Source: Amyloporia xantha (lineage: Eukaryota; Basidiomycota; Agaricomycetes; Polyporales; Adustoporiaceae). Taken from it: a stretch of 64,000 bases of DNA. The notes beneath the pieces were generated by a model. It was given only the letters and a program-made list of their open reading frames with translations, did not search any database and was not told the DNA's origin. Every line of letters starts with the position of its first letter. Position 1 is the first letter of the stretch. Location of the stretch: NCBI GenBank assembly GCA_036971615.1, contig JAYKKR010000024.1, forward strand, positions 496,001 through 560,000. The letters are read 5' to 3'. Of the stretch, positions 19,669 to 32,321 are shown piece by piece. A program made the position numbers and the translations under genes.

Positions 19669-20152
19669 GATATGGTGCCTTTTCGTCCGCGCGAAAAAAT
19701 AAACATTTCTGCGCGGCAATTCAACAGCGGACAACGAGGGAGATATACCCGGCGTATGTAAACTTTGTATTCCCCTGCTCCCAGAAGCTGCGGGCCAATT
19801 TCTACCTCAGTCTATATTCGAGTATATTGAATATATTTACTTTTGTGACTGGCACAGATAAAGCGACTGCATACATGTCATACAACCCCTCCCCTATATG
19901 CTCCAGACCTTCCACTTTGAGCTGTCTGTCATTACTGTCAACTTCTCAATAATTTATTCTCATTGGGGTCAGTCTCAACAATCTGAAACTCTTTGGGCTG
20001 GTCCCCTGATTATGTCAGCAGAATGAATGGAAGATATGATCTGAGAGAGCCCAGAGATGAGAAGCGAGAGGACACGAGAGGGCACAGACACCGACACCGA
20101 CACCTAAGGCTCACAGAAGTCACAGAAGCAAGCGATGTATACGAAGGAGGCC

Positions 20153-20848
20153 GTTGCAGAAGGACCCCGGCTAATCCCCCAGGAGCCTCGATGCCTAAAA
20201 GTCCGAAAATGGGGGTCGAGGACCCAAAATGTTCGATACAAAAAGTCCGAAAAGGGGGTCAAAGGGGCGGCATGTTGGATGCTATTTTGGCCCGAAAAGA
20301 CCCCTTCCAAGCTGAGGTCCGATCCGGAAGGGGTCCGAAACGTCCATTTGGGAGGGTATTGGACGGTATCCCACGTGGACTGCCCGCAAATGGACTGAAC
20401 TTCCGGGCAGAGCCGGCGCCGTAGGCGCCGGGAAAATCGTACGACGTTCGATCTTTTCTGGGTCCGAAAATCGAACCAAACGCTCGATGTTCGATCTTTT
20501 TTGTCCGAATCAGGCAACATCTCTAGGCACTGGGTGCATAGCCCGTTTTAGTGCTTGCAAAATCAAGAAACTTTTCTTGGAAAGAATTATTCTTTTGTCT
20601 TGTTTTTTCTTATGTCAATATGTGATACAAAACTTGAGCAAAACGTGGAAATATGATGAATTCATGAATAAACTCAGAAAGAGCTCACATTTTTCTACGA
20701 GAAAAAGGTATAGAAAAGAATGATTTTGCTTAGGACAATATTCATGATTTGCTCGGGTATAAAACAGGCTATGCACCCTGTGAGGTCCGAAAGTGGGTCG
20801 CCAGGGATCGAGGCTCTAGGGGGATTAGCCGGGGTCCTGTTGCAGATC
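20153..20848. mobile_element. Element with about 55-bp imperfect inverted ends
   Basis: The left arm 20153-20206 contains GGACCCCGGCTAATCCCCC and GAGCCTCGATGCC. The right arm 20784-20848 carries the reverse complement (GGGGGATTAGCCGGGGTCC, GGGATCGAGGCTC). Similarity fades outside the arms, so the exact ends are not fixed. The interior has several GTCCGAAA and GTTCGAT motifs. It contains a nested second element at 20533-20777. No transposase is visible. Confidence 0.65.
20533..20777. mobile_element. Nested 245-bp AT-rich MITE with CTG TSD
   Basis: The ends GGTGCATAGCC and GGCTATGCACC are exact inverse complements, extending imperfectly to about 20 bp. CTG lies directly on both sides (20530-20532 and 20778-20780). 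A 3-bp CWG duplication is known for PIF/Harbinger elements. The interior is clearly more AT-rich than the surrounding element and has no gene. Confidence 0.65.
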
Positions 20849-20919
20849 GCGCTGGCCGTGTATGTACGTGTTTGTAATACGGCGCTTAGCGCGCGAGCGT
20901 CTACTCTAACAGATTAGGC

Positions 20920-21763
20920 TCATATCCGAGGATGAAGGTCGCTTCGGGCCACAGAGCAGGATACATGTTGCAATTCCGTGCAAACAGACTGTTTGTCTGA
21001 TAATACGGTGTCTTCGTGCCAATCTCCGTAGCTTCATAGCCGAAGATATTGGTTTGACTTACCCATCCACGCGAAAGATGATCAATGACTTATGACCTCA
21101 GACTTAGGTCCTAGGCAATCTTTGTGCTCAGTTAAACCCCGTAGGGAGAGGTCGAGGCAAACAGTAGCAGTCTGACCATGAAATTATCTGAAGCAGTCTG
21201 ATGCTCCACTCTCTGTACGACAATTTCGGACTTCTGAGTGGCGCGTTTTAAGGTGCCTTCAGAAGCCAGTGCGCCTTAGGCTTTTCTTGAGTACAGATGG
21301 GAATTGAAGATATTTGATTCTGACTGCTACGGATAAATCGGCTGCAGATACGTGCTTGCTGCTCATCACCTGTATGCTTTAGACCTTCTACGCCGTCGGT
21401 TTCAAGCTATTTGTTACTCGTTGTCTGCCTGTAACGTCAAGAATGCAGCGACACGAACCGCGTTTGATCACGATGACAGGTCCTTGGGTGTACGTCCGCG
21501 TCACGATAGTACGCGATGACTACGTCACCCCTGCGTTCATCGTTATGATGGGGTCGGTGGAAACTTGGACCTACTACCGTAAACAGTAAGAGGACTGCCA
21601 AATACGGATATCGCCGCCCCCAATGTGACGTCTCCCCGCCATCTGTCGCCAAGGATCATGCACATGATGTTCCCCACACCCACTCTACATAAATAAGCCC
21701 CAGCCCTAGTCCGACAGCTTACCGTTATAACTAAATCGCCCACTTTTGCCATACACATTCATC
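20920..21763. other. Non-coding repeat-flank region
   Basis: No gene is recognised. Around 21322-21395 the sequence (GACTGCTACGGATAAATCGG and onward) resembles 19852-19920, an older dispersed repeat. At 21573 TTGGACCTACTAC recalls the palindrome arm at 16.7 kb. A TATA-like CATAAATAAG at about 21688 precedes the next gene. Confidence 0.45.
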
Positions 21764-22238
21764 ATGGTCAACCCCGCTCGAAGCCGTGGTCCTTACAACC
21801 TCCCTCCCGCCGGCCGCGACGTCGACAACCTCACTTACAACCCCCAGGCCGATGCTCGTCCTGACGACGCCGCGTTCGACGAGACCGTCTCGCCCTCGAT
21901 CCAGCCCGTCGGCGCCCGCGGCGCTGACAACCAACCCACGTACCGCAATGCTGGGCAGGAGGACCTTGAGACAGAACGGTCTGACGCGACCGGCGAAATT
22001 CCAAAGAGTGAGTTGTATCGCGCCCCAGGTCATGACGCCGTACTGACGTTAGTCCGCAGGTGAGGTCAACGACCTGATCGACAGCGCACCTGCCGATGAC
22101 AGGAACGTCGGCGGGAGGACAAGGGGAAAGAAGGTCGACGCGTACAAGCAGGAGCGCGACGTGGACACTTTCCTCGACGAGAATGGCATTTCCAGCGCAG
22201 AGCAGGATGTCGAGATCAGCGCTGCGACTGGTCGTTGA
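21764..22238 (+). CDS. Small hydrophilic disordered protein, 140 aa
   Basis: Two exons, 21764-22007 and 22060-22238, joined by a 52-nt GT-AG intron in phase 1. The product opens MVNPARSRGPYNLPPAGRDV and is rich in Asp, Ala, Gly and Arg throughout, with no hydrophobic segment. The second exon reads SEVNDLIDSAPADDRNVGG, then RTRGKKVDAYKQERDVDTF, and ends ISAATGR. GC-rich, codon-biased exons and a TATA-like site about 75 bp upstream support a well-expressed gene. I do not recognise the family; composition suggests an intrinsically disordered, perhaps stress-related protein, which is inference. Confidence 0.72.
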
Positions 22239-24823
22239 GACGTTTCATTGGGAGTACTATACGACGTCTAATTGAAGATGGGATCATCTAGTGTATGAGT
22301 AGTATATTTGCTCGATTTGTCAGGCCTGTAATACATTGCGCCATTTCTTGTGTATCGAAAACCTCTGGAAAGCTGGGTGAACTAAGGAATGCGAACTGTA
22401 GAAGGCAATGGCCAATACCCGTACGCGTCACCTCAACTAGTTTTGCCGACATAGAATGAGAGCCGCCACAGATCATCTATGACGATGCCGCGATCCATTG
22501 GAACGACCGGAATGTCACGGGCTGAGCTCCAGGCCCTTGTACAACACATCCAGCGGCGTCGTGTCAACCTTATGCACCCGAGGTGTAGGTCCCATTCATG
22601 AGAAGCGAAAATGCCCCACAGTATCAGCAGGTTGATAGCAACGACCCCAACTGACATAGTGCAATTCTTGTGGTCTGCATTCTGACCGCTGGTCGTGCGC
22701 TTCTCGCACTTGACCTTTTCGGGCAAGTAGCCTATGGGAAACGCGCACGCATGTCAGGCTGTGTGTTTCTGCTGTGGGCAAGGATGTCAGGTCAAGTCGA
22801 TTCGGCGTACAGAGCGATACAACTGCACTCTATGAACCGAACATGAGAGCGGGCGATGACTCACAAAAGGTCCGAATCTCTTATACATGTCTCGTCAAAA
22901 GATCTCGGTACGGCTGTACATGTGGGAACTCAAAACCTCTGCGTGTTGGCCTTGAGTCTCTGACGATTTACAGGGGGCTTGAACACGCACCTGAAGCATA
23001 TTTAAATCGGTCATTCAAGTCCGGCTTCGAGCCTCAGCGAATAGAACGTGGAAGGAAATGCCCGATGCTGCAGAATATTTTCTGGCAGAAGACTCTGCGG
23101 AGCCTCACAGATCGCCATTGCCTCTGGGAATGAAGGCTCTGCATCCGTACACCTAGCACGCTAGTGAGCCATCAGTGTGCGATGCTCCCCTAGCACATAT
23201 CAGAACCTAAGATGCTTCGTCGTTAGTCCAGCCACACGCGCTCGAGTCACAAGTCAGTGTGTTCTCTGCCAACTTGACATGGCCTCTGTGATAGCTTGGG
23301 CTGTGGGTCCCATCACATGTTGGAGGAGACTACGAAAATCCGGAAGATGGACACGATGGACACGTTCACCGGCGGGTTCTTGTAGAGGACGCGACTCATG
23401 ACGTGTCAGAGATAGCTGTTGCCGCTGTAGGTTATGCTAACCGCTGACTGACCTCCTGTTGAGAGTGGCCTGCACAGAAGTTTGGTACTTCAACTTATAT
23501 GACAAAGTGGACACTGAAGACGTGACGATTGAGGCCAACAATGGAGAACATACGCGAATCCAGCCTTAGCCGGGTCTGTCACCTGCGTCGGCAAAGCCGT
23601 CGTGTGGGATTCACGACAAACAGAGCGACAGCGTCAGCTACTCCGCCAAACTGTGGGGGCATATGTACGTTAGTGTTGCTTATCACGAGCGCTGGCATTG
23701 AAGATGGAAACACTCACGTAGGGATAGAATGGAAGCCGGCGTTCGAGTTCAGCACATGGGGAACGATAAGCTCACTTTCGCTATAACCCGCTCAGACATA
23801 GAACTTTTCCTTGGACAGCAATCAGATACGAATACCCGAGCCTGCCAGCGGTGAGGGTTCAAGAAATGCTCCGTGTACAAGTTGAGTTACCGGATACATA
23901 CCTTAGCTTCATCCTGCTGATCAATACAAAGGCTCAACAATTCGGCGTGCCACCAGCGTACAAACGTTCAACGTTTAACGTTCAACATCCAATGGCTAGC
24001 GCTACAATATATACTTGTAGTCGGCTTGCGCCACATCAGGAGCTCCGCGACTGTCTGCCAATATTATGTAATGACGATCGCACGCGAGTCGTGGGACAGG
24101 CACCGCGACTCACCATCACGAATTGCTACTTTTAGCGACCAATGGGACACTCCGATTGGGCGCCTTCAGGAGCTGGTGAAGGCCGTTTTCATTGACCACC
24201 TCATCACTTGATATTCACACACTGTATGTGGTTTGCCTATAACTTGTCCTTTTCTCAAAGTTCGCCGGCACCAAGTATGGATAGATGTCTGTGGCGTCGA
24301 AGTCTCCAGTAGTGCATAACGTCGCTGGTATTCGATTTGGTGTGGCCGCGGCGCTCAGACTGAGGCAGATTAGCTCAGTTCTAGCACGCAGAAGGTGGCG
24401 TAGCTCGCAATGATAGGACGAGATTGATGAGCCAGCGAAGTTTGTATGTGAGTTCTCGGTTTTTGTAGGACGTCATTGTAATTCATTAGTCTATCTCGCG
24501 TATGCACACGCATCCGATCAGGCGGTATTCGCATGTATCCCACATTCCAACGTCGCCATACGTCTTTCAGATATCGTCATCGAAGCACTACGATAGACGA
24601 ATCGCATCAGGCCGTCCGCGTAGGCCAAGCGGCTAGTCAGCTTCATACACTGAATTCAGTCCAGTGACACGGACTTCTATCTTCAGTGGATATGTCCTCT
24701 AATAATATGAGCAAATATGGCCTGGTTCCCAGCGGAAGTAATTTAAATAGTTGGACTGACTCCGTCTTGCCCTGGATTTAACTTCTCACACATTTCTCCG
24801 ACAACACTGACTCTGTTCTAGAG
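22239..24823. other. Long region with no recognised gene
   Basis: About 2.6 kb between the small disordered-protein gene and the P450. Open frames are short on both strands. A minus-strand stretch near 22600-22720 (TMSVGVVAINLLILWGIFAS) is hydrophobic and could be a leftover membrane-protein exon, but nothing continues it. The last 100 bp hold the P450 promoter, with a TTTAAATA box at 24742. Confidence 0.4.
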
Positions 24824-26973
24824 ATGGCTCTCCCTGTTGTGGTCTCTATCGCCTGCTTGCTGTTAGGGTTCACTCTTCTGCGCCGACTTCGCTCTTCTCG
24901 ATATCCTCTACCACCCGGTCCGTTTGCGTTACCGATCATCGGAAATGCATTACAGATGCCTTCGACTCGTGAATGGCTCAAATTCGCCGATTGGGCCAAG
25001 ATCTATGGTATGTCGCTGGTCGACTGCCCACACCACTATCAATACCGATGATGACCTGTAAATGTCACCCGTTTACCAGGGAATGTGATACATCTGTCTG
25101 TTCTCGGGCGCTCCATCATCGTGCTGAATTCGGCTGAGACCATCTCCGAATTACTGGAGAAAAGGAGCGCAATATATTCCGATCGGCCTGTCTTTCCCAT
25201 GGCCAGTGAGATGTGCGTCCTCTCCCGAGGCAGCGAATAGACGACGTTCTCACATGCGGGATAGGGTCGGTTATAATCGATTCATTGTCCTCGAGCCTTG
25301 GAGCATCCGCCTTCGAGAAAGCCGCAAGCTCATCTTGGGCAATCTCAGTGTCCGCAAAGCACCGGAGCTACAACAAGTGCAAGAAGCGAAAGTCCACGAG
25401 CTTCTTCCAAAGCTGCTGAGGGACCCTGGTCATTTCAGCTTACACTTGCGTGTGTAAGTACTCCTCGTCCTCGTGGAAGTGACCGAGATTACGAATAGAC
25501 GTGCAGATTCGTCGCTGCCGTCGTCTTCCAGATCTCCCATGGACATTATGTCAAAGACTTTGAAGATCCCTTCGTTAGGCTCGCCGAAGATGCGACTTCT
25601 GAGTTCTCTACATTAGTGAGACCGGGGCAATACTTTGTCGACAGCCTCCCCTTCTGTGAGATCTTGGTTAAGTCATGTTCATTTATTGGAAGCTAATTCT
25701 TGTATCATCCCAGTGCGACATGTCCCAGACTGGTTCCCCGGCACTGCTTGGAAGGCCATGGCGAGGAAAGCTCGCAACACGTTGCGCAGGCTCAGTAAAG
25801 AGCCCTATGACTACGTGAAGAAGCAAATGGTCAGACAAACTGTTTACCATGTTACTGCAAGGCTGACAACAGTGACGTGTTTCAGGCTGAAGGCACTGCA
25901 TTACCATCGGTAACGGCATCAGTAATCGAGGGCAACAGTAATCCCAGTCAAGAAGACGAAGATCTGCAGAGATCGTCAACTTGCATGCTGTATGCCGGTA
26001 CGAGACCACCTTGTAGATTTTGACCGTAGAGTTTGACACCAATCATTGTCCCCAAGCCGGCGCCGATACCGTGAGCATGAGGCCATAGTCATCGTGCGGA
26101 CATGGTCTCTAATAATCTGCTCAGACGGTCTCTGCGCTCGAGTCCTTCATCCTCATCATGGCTCTCTATCCCGAAGTCCAGCGCAAGGCCCAAGACGAGC
26201 TGGACGCCGTAGGGGAGACGGGTCGCCTGCCGAACTTCAGCGATCGCAACAAGTTGCATTACATAGATGCTTTAATAAAGGAGATTCACCGCTGGAACCC
26301 TGTGCTCCCTTTGGGTATGTATGAAAATCTGATAGTTGTCAGGATGCTAACGACGCAATAAGCCTTACCACATAGCTTGATGCAAGATGATGTCTACGAG
26401 GGGTATCACATGCCCAAAGGCGCCACCGTGTTTGCTAACACTTGGTAATGTCGTGGGTATCGCATAGCGCCTCAATACTGACAGACTAACAGGGCCGTGC
26501 TTCATAACCCATCAGTTTACCCCAATCCAATGGAGGTGGTTCCCGAGAGATATCTCGCGTCGGACGAGAAAATGAATCCTGATCCCCGTGCCTTCGCTTT
26601 CGGCTACGGAAGGCGGTAAGCGGACGTCTCAGTCGCTTGCCTCTCGCTAAAAACTGACGCTTACGGCATGATACCATATCAGCTTCTGTCCAGGGCAACT
26701 TCTTGCTGAAGACTCGCTCTACGTCGTTGTTATTTCTGTCCTCGCTACCATGAATATTTCCAGAGCCACCAAACCGGACGGTACGCAGTTAGACACCAGT
26801 GTAGAGTATACTGCGGGTGCTCTCAGGTCGGTTCATTTCTTCACGTCGCTTGCCCCGGGGTGTGACTGAATGGTTGTCGAAGCCACCCTGAACCGTTCAA
26901 ATGCGAGATTACCCCTCGCTCCGTCGAGGCCGAGCGGCTCATTATTGCCATCTCTGGGGGTGAAAGAGCTTGA
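24824..26973 (+). CDS. Cytochrome P450 monooxygenase
   Basis: Haem-thiolate monooxygenase of the microsomal type; the substrate cannot be told from sequence. An N-terminal membrane anchor (MALPVVVSIACLLLGFTLLR) is followed by the proline hinge YPLPPGPFALPIIGNALQMP. The I-helix AGADT spans an intron near 26000-26066. The K-helix ExxR is KEIHRWNPVLPL, the PERF-like motif is VVPERYLASDEK, and the haem loop is FGYGRRFCPGQLLAEDSLY with the axial cysteine. The C-terminus reads HPEPFKCEITPRSVEAERL and ends GGERA. About ten short introns; I found splice solutions for most borders but not all. Both this layout and the FGxGRRxCPG loop are typical of the expanded CYP families of wood-decay fungi. No pathway partner lies next to it. 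Confidence 0.92.
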
Positions 26974-28151
26974 GCCGATCAATAGTCCTGCGGGCAATAT
27001 GTCAACACTATTAACACTGTATGGGGGGAGGGATTGTTGTCATTGTAGCTGCTTCCTGCATTGTGACCTAGTGTAATGTATCCCGTTTGTCTCCAACGCA
27101 GGCCGACTATCCGCCGAGCCACGGTTCCTCGTGTCGATGACTGCCGCTGTGCGAAGGTCTTCGTGTTTAGCACACCCAAAATACATTCTTATTCCGGTGC
27201 ATCCCGAGAGTCATCCAGGACAACGTTTATGACACGTCTTGGGCAGTATTCGTAAACGACACGCATGGCAACCCCGGCCTGGCAGACCAAGGCCATGAGC
27301 TATATACCAGGGCTGCATTGAGAACAAGAATTAGAGCTTCATTTTTGACCCTATCACGAATCTATAGTGCATGATGCATTGCTCTTCGTGCCCGCCCGCG
27401 CGATACATTCAGGGTCTGCCGTCATGACCGACTTCGACCGACAAAAATGCTAGTGTCGGAAATTACGACGCTTCACCCAGGGTAATATGGCGTAAGAAAT
27501 GGGCCGAAAGTCAGCAGTTACATGAAGACCACAGGCTCCTATAGCTACCTGCCATGTTATTCGGTCTTGACTTCAACTTGACTTCAATGATTTGCAATTG
27601 GATGGTAGACCGCCAGACTCCAGTGGCTGCCTACCAGGAACCACTTGGCGGCCCGGACAAGCTCCTGCCGCTGCAGAACATATATAGCGCGTGCTCTCGG
27701 GGGTCATATTCGCTATCATCGTGGTAAGATTACAGGCGATTTCTCGTATAGTAGAGCACGGGACGTAGTCAAGATGAAATCAAGCTACCGAGCGGTGCAG
27801 CTCAAGTGAGGTCGTCGCCAAACCAATGGTCCATTTTGACTTATCTCAATATTCCGAATGACGCAGCTAGTCGGGATTACATAGATAATTTCCTTATTTC
27901 AAGATTGTTACTTTGCACAGGCTTTGGACAACTTAGAATGTATTGGAACTCCGATTTTATGTAGCAAAACAAAGGGCGCTAATCTCACCGTCAAATGCAA
28001 CCGATCTATGGATCTGAAACTTCCGTAAATGGACCACGCCACCCTGTCTGCATGAAGTCGAACGCCGTGTGGACGTGACAGCGACCAGCCTCTTTCCCCT
28101 CTCACCACCACGTTCTTCCCGCCGTCCGTTGAGCCCCCTCCAACGGCTCAG
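26974..28151. other. Intergenic region before the sirtuin
   Basis: About 1.2 kb with only short frames on both strands. It must include the P450 3' end and the sirtuin promoter. I see no repeat, RNA gene or clear motif. Confidence 0.45.
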
Positions 28152-30594
28152 ATGACGGTTTTCCTCCCCCTGGAGGCATCGTCGCCTTTTCCTCAGTCCC
28201 CCTCATTTCTTGTGCCGTCACCCGACCCGTCTGCTCAGCTCAAGAAGATCGTCAAAGCTATCATGAAAGCGCGCAGGATCGCGGTCGTTTGTGGTATGTA
28301 GCCATTCTATGTACGTTGCTTGTTGACATCAGTAATTTTATCCGTGTTCAAAGGCGCGGGGATATCTGTACAAGCCGGGATTCCCGACTTCCGTTCGTCC
28401 GATGGGCTTTTTCAGACGTTGAAAAAGGACAACCCTGCCTTGAGCTCCGGGAGAGACTTGTTCGATGCGTCCGTGTTTAATGTGAGTCTCTCATTTCTAT
28501 TTGGGAGGATACTTGGGGTTTGCATTTTCGATGATCCGTTCTGGAATCACATCAAGCTGTGGCACGAGCGACCCAGGGGTCGGGTCGTCATCCCTTCAGG
28601 ATCCGGTGGTATAGGCGACCTATTGCTTGGATAGTTCCTTACGTCCGCGCATATGAGAGACAGCGTCAACGGTCAAGGGCGATCGTTGGCGGCTGTGTTC
28701 AACGCGGGTGATTCAAAGTTATTGCAATGCTTTGAGGCCTTGTATCTTGCCGCAAATAATCGCGCCATATGGGTGGCCTACTCCTTTGGAGTTTTTGTGC
28801 ATGCGTTGGGGGATTTCACCAGGCCTGTTAAATCTCAGACAAGCATTTAACCATCGCAGGGAAGTGGTAAACACAATATGGCTTCTTCTCTTCTTTTGGG
28901 ACGACTGAAGACAGGCCAAGGTAATGCCATATCGTCTTACTATCGGGTCATTTGATTTTGGATGTATTCTATTATGTGCCAGGTCACTGATTGTGTATCC
29001 ATTTTAGTCTGAGAGCACCACTTCCATGTTCTGCCAAATGATTGCGCAACTATCCGAGCTCTCTGAAGTAGCTGAGCCCACGTCGTTCCACAAACTGCTG
29101 GGTGCTCTCGACGACCGTAGGCGCCTTCTCCGGGTCTACACTCAGAACATCGATGCACTGGAACAGAAGTCTGGCCTTACGTTCGGCGTCCCTGATCAGG
29201 ACAGTAAACGATACAAGCCCCGGTCCAGCAAAGGGAAATCGGACAGTCTAGGTGAGGCTGGTCCTTCCACCGTGATGGACACCCCACAGCATCGGCTACC
29301 AACACCCCCGGTCGAGACACCCAGATGCATTCCATTACACGGTACAGTACAATTTATGCACTGTCAAACATGCACGCACTCTTTTCCCCTGCGCAACCAT
29401 CTATCCTCGTTAAGCGCAGGGAAGCCGCCCTATTGCCCAGAGTGCACGTCCTTGGAAGAGACCAGGCAGCTCATTGGTAAGCGATCTAGGGGAGTGGGCA
29501 AACTGCGACCAAGCGTTGTGCTTTACAATGAAATGCACAAGGACGGCGAGGAGGTCGGTGACGTCGTACGAAGGGATCTAATGGGCAGCTCGAAGGGGAA
29601 GGGGAGAGCTGGTGCAGATCTGCTCCTGGTGGTCGGCACTAGTCTTAGGGTGCCCGGAACGAAGAGGATTGTGCGCGAGTTCTCGAAGGCGGTGCATTTA
29701 CGTTCGTCTCCGGCAAGTGCGTCGCATAGCGCGCAGAGCGAACCGTTTACTTCAACGTTGGGCCTTGCCACGCCCACGCCTTCACCACGTCGTTCCCCCG
29801 CCGGCGATGAGGACCCTCCCATCAAGGCTGTCTACCTGAATCTGGACTTTCCTGTACCAACCAGAGAGTGGGAGGGCGTATTCGACGTGTGGATAAGAGG
29901 GGACGCACAAACCTTTGCGCAGATGGTTCATGATGAGATGGAGCGTGAGGCGAAGGCGAAGGAGGAGGCTAGAGAGCGAAAGCGGCGGAGGGAGGAAGCC
30001 GCATTGGCAGCAAAGTTGGAGGAGAACTTACAGATTGACAACGTCAAGAGCGGGAAGAAGCGGAAGGCAGCAGATGACGGGGAGATGCATCCTTCTTCGT
30101 CTTCGCTCAAGAAACACAAGGGCGTTCCACTGACCCCCGCCTCGTTACCTAAACGTTCTTCGACTAAAGCGAAGAACAAGACGAAGGATGGAAAGGTCCT
30201 GCCCATGCTGGCAAAGGAGAAAGGGCGAACCATCAAGGACAAACTCACGATAAGGATACCTCCACGACCAGAGGTCCTGATCACCACAGTGCCTAGGTCG
30301 GGGAAATCAGCCAAGATCAATCCACGGACGCCCTCATCCCAAGGCTCACCTCTTACGCCTGTCTCGTCTCCCCCGTGGCAGAGTAACAAGCCGCACACGC
30401 CTATGTCAGCGAGCCGGAAAGCTTTCTCGTACAAGTCCATGCAGCCCACACGACTCGGGCCACGGCTTGTAGACCGCGACGTCGACTGGGACGACCAAGA
30501 TACCTTGACCGACTTATCGGACGAAGATATAGACGATTACAAGAGCTCATATCTACCGACGATCTCGTATAAGTCAGAGAGGCCCGGCGGATAA
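28152..30594 (+). CDS. Sirtuin, HST3/HST4-like, 618 aa
   Basis: NAD-dependent protein deacetylase (class I SIR2 family), nuclear by analogy with Hst3/Hst4, which act on histone H3 K56. Exons are 28152-28293, 28354-28481 and 29008-30594, in frame. Motifs: GAGISVQAGIPDFRSSDGLF (NAD binding, spanning intron 1), YTQNIDALEQKSGL, the catalytic His in CIPLHGTVQ, zinc cysteines in CQTC and CPEC, RPSVVLYNEMHKDGEEV, LLLVVGTSLRVPGTKRIVRE and KAVYLNLDFPVP. The insert between the QNID block and the catalytic His is longer than usual and Ser/Pro-rich. A C-terminal extension of about 250 residues is basic, Ser/Pro-rich and contains a coiled-coil-like Glu/Lys/Arg stretch. The second intron is 526 nt, unusually long here. 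Confidence 0.93.
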
Positions 30595-30807
30595 TGAACA
30601 GTGAACATTAACACATACGAGCCGCTGAGTCTGAAGGACTACTGCCAGAGAAACGTGAATATTGTACCGTGTCTCCTTTATCCTTATTCCTATATTCCAG
30701 CTAGCCTACTAGTTTAATTGATTTATTCCCGAGTGGCCGAGATTCTCGTCGCAATATAGGTTGTCCGAATTTCGAGACTGTTGTGGCTCCTAGACTGACG
30801 CGTATGT

Positions 30808-30813
30808 CACGTG
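30808..30813. promoter_or_regulatory. CACGTG site upstream of SEM1
   Basis: GTCACGTGTGAC, itself a longer palindrome, lies 78 bp upstream of the SEM1 start. It is the same core as in the ERG3 and RAE1 promoters. Confidence 0.4.
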
Positions 30814-30890
30814 TGACTGAAGTTCCCACGTACCACTGCAGTACTGACGCGTCCGCGTCGCGAAACTCTTCTCAACACCATCGAACAGCC

Positions 30891-31342
30891 ATGTCTTCAG
30901 CATCCGCATCGACTTCAAAAGCCCCCGAGGCTACCTCCAAAGCCTCAGAACCTTCCAAAGAGGAACAGACACAGCCCACTCTCGGCATACTGGAGGAGGA
31001 TGACGAGTTCGAGGAGTTCCCAGTAGCTGGTACGCGCCATTCAGGACGTAAATCTTGAAAAGTAAAGTGGCTGATCTCTGAAATCCGCAAAGACTGGGAT
31101 GATTCACAAACGGATCTGGCACATCTGGGAGGCGCCGCGCCTGGGGCTGCAAAGTCGGGAGGAGATAAACTGTGGGAGGACAACTGGGACGACGATGACA
31201 TCGAGGACGATTTCAGTGTGCAACTACGGTGAGCATTGTCGTTTCTTTTTCGAGGCAAGGTGTTGTCCTTATACATAATCTTGATAGCAACGAGCTGGCG
31301 AAGAAAAGCAAGGGTAACGGTCTTGAGCCGATGCAGCACTAG
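30891..31342 (+). CDS. SEM1: SEM1/DSS1 26S proteasome subunit, 109 aa
   Basis: Small acidic protein of the proteasome lid, also shared with mRNA-export and recombination complexes in known fungi. Exons are 30891-31029, 31093-31228 and 31288-31342, all in frame. After a Ser/Ala/Thr-rich lead the protein shows the hallmark blocks LGILEEDDEFEEFPVADWDD, then DLAHLGGAAPGAAKSGG and KLWEDNWDDDDIEDDFSVQL, and ends KGNGLEPMQH. The acidic, Trp-containing binding segments are intact. The start is the only ATG ahead of the conserved region in frame. Confidence 0.97.
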
Positions 31343-32321
31343 TGCTAGTGAAGCTCCGATTCTTCAGCGGCTACCTGTTTCGTTCGCATACCAATGTCAC
31401 GCTCGTCTCATTCTGCTTTGTATCTTCTATCCACAATTGTAATGACCGCATCGAACTTTGTTCCAAAAACCACTGGACGATGGCGATGGAGCCTTGTCGC
31501 TCCTACTTTGACGGCTGCCCGACGATCACGACCCGATACTCCTTGCTCTACTTGAATTAGAACGCGGGACGAAGGCATATAAGTTCATTCCATTGAAGAT
31601 ACATCCGTGGCCCTCCGGTGGTTTCTCCAGCTGATCATCCCTCGCAGGTAGTAGTCGCTGATGTTCCTGGGTCACCCCTTGTGCTGCCTCAGGAGTTCAG
31701 AATACCGGCGGCTCTGAGGAGTCCCTTCGGTCAACACCTGGACTGTGTTCTTGGTCACGATCAAGCTGACCTGGAAGCGGTGCCGAGTTTCCCCTCACGA
31801 TGCCACCATCCGTCCGGGTTTAAATACTGACAGCATTGTAAGGAGGAAAGCGTAGGCTGTCCTCCTTTGCGTAGGTAGCCTATGTCACTTGTCCCTGTCA
31901 CAAGCATTTCCGGATTGACGCAAACAACAGAGCGAACTTATCACCTTAGCTCGCTATTCTATTTTTCGCCTGACTGGATCGAATTCCCCCCTTCTCAGGC
32001 TCTTCCTATGTTTACCGTCGTCTAGAATGCTGGGCTTCGCTAGTATTCTTGACATATATGAGTTTAGTGCGTGAACAGCATTAATAGTTAAGCAGATGCG
32101 ATACGACAGTCTTAGCCTACTAGTAGCAAATACAAATATTATTTTCACGAACTGGTACAACAAACATAGAAAACGATCGATGATTACAATACTTCCTTCA
32201 TCCAGCTTTCTACATTCGCTTCACTGCCAGAACCTTCCTGCCAGTGCGCACTCCTTCGCCATCTCAAGCTGCAGATATAATTGTTATGAGCGCTTTATGA
32301 ACACTAGTCACCTTTCAAAAC
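31343..32321. other. Convergent SEM1/acetate kinase spacer
   Basis: About 980 bp between two facing genes. No coding frame of note; a small perfect hairpin AAGGAGGA/TCCTCCTT lies near 31840-31870. The right half is AT-rich. Confidence 0.5.

Noticed and set aside
22433..22726. Possible membrane-protein exon
   Set aside because: One hydrophobic stretch only; neighbouring exons of a multi-helix protein could not be found.
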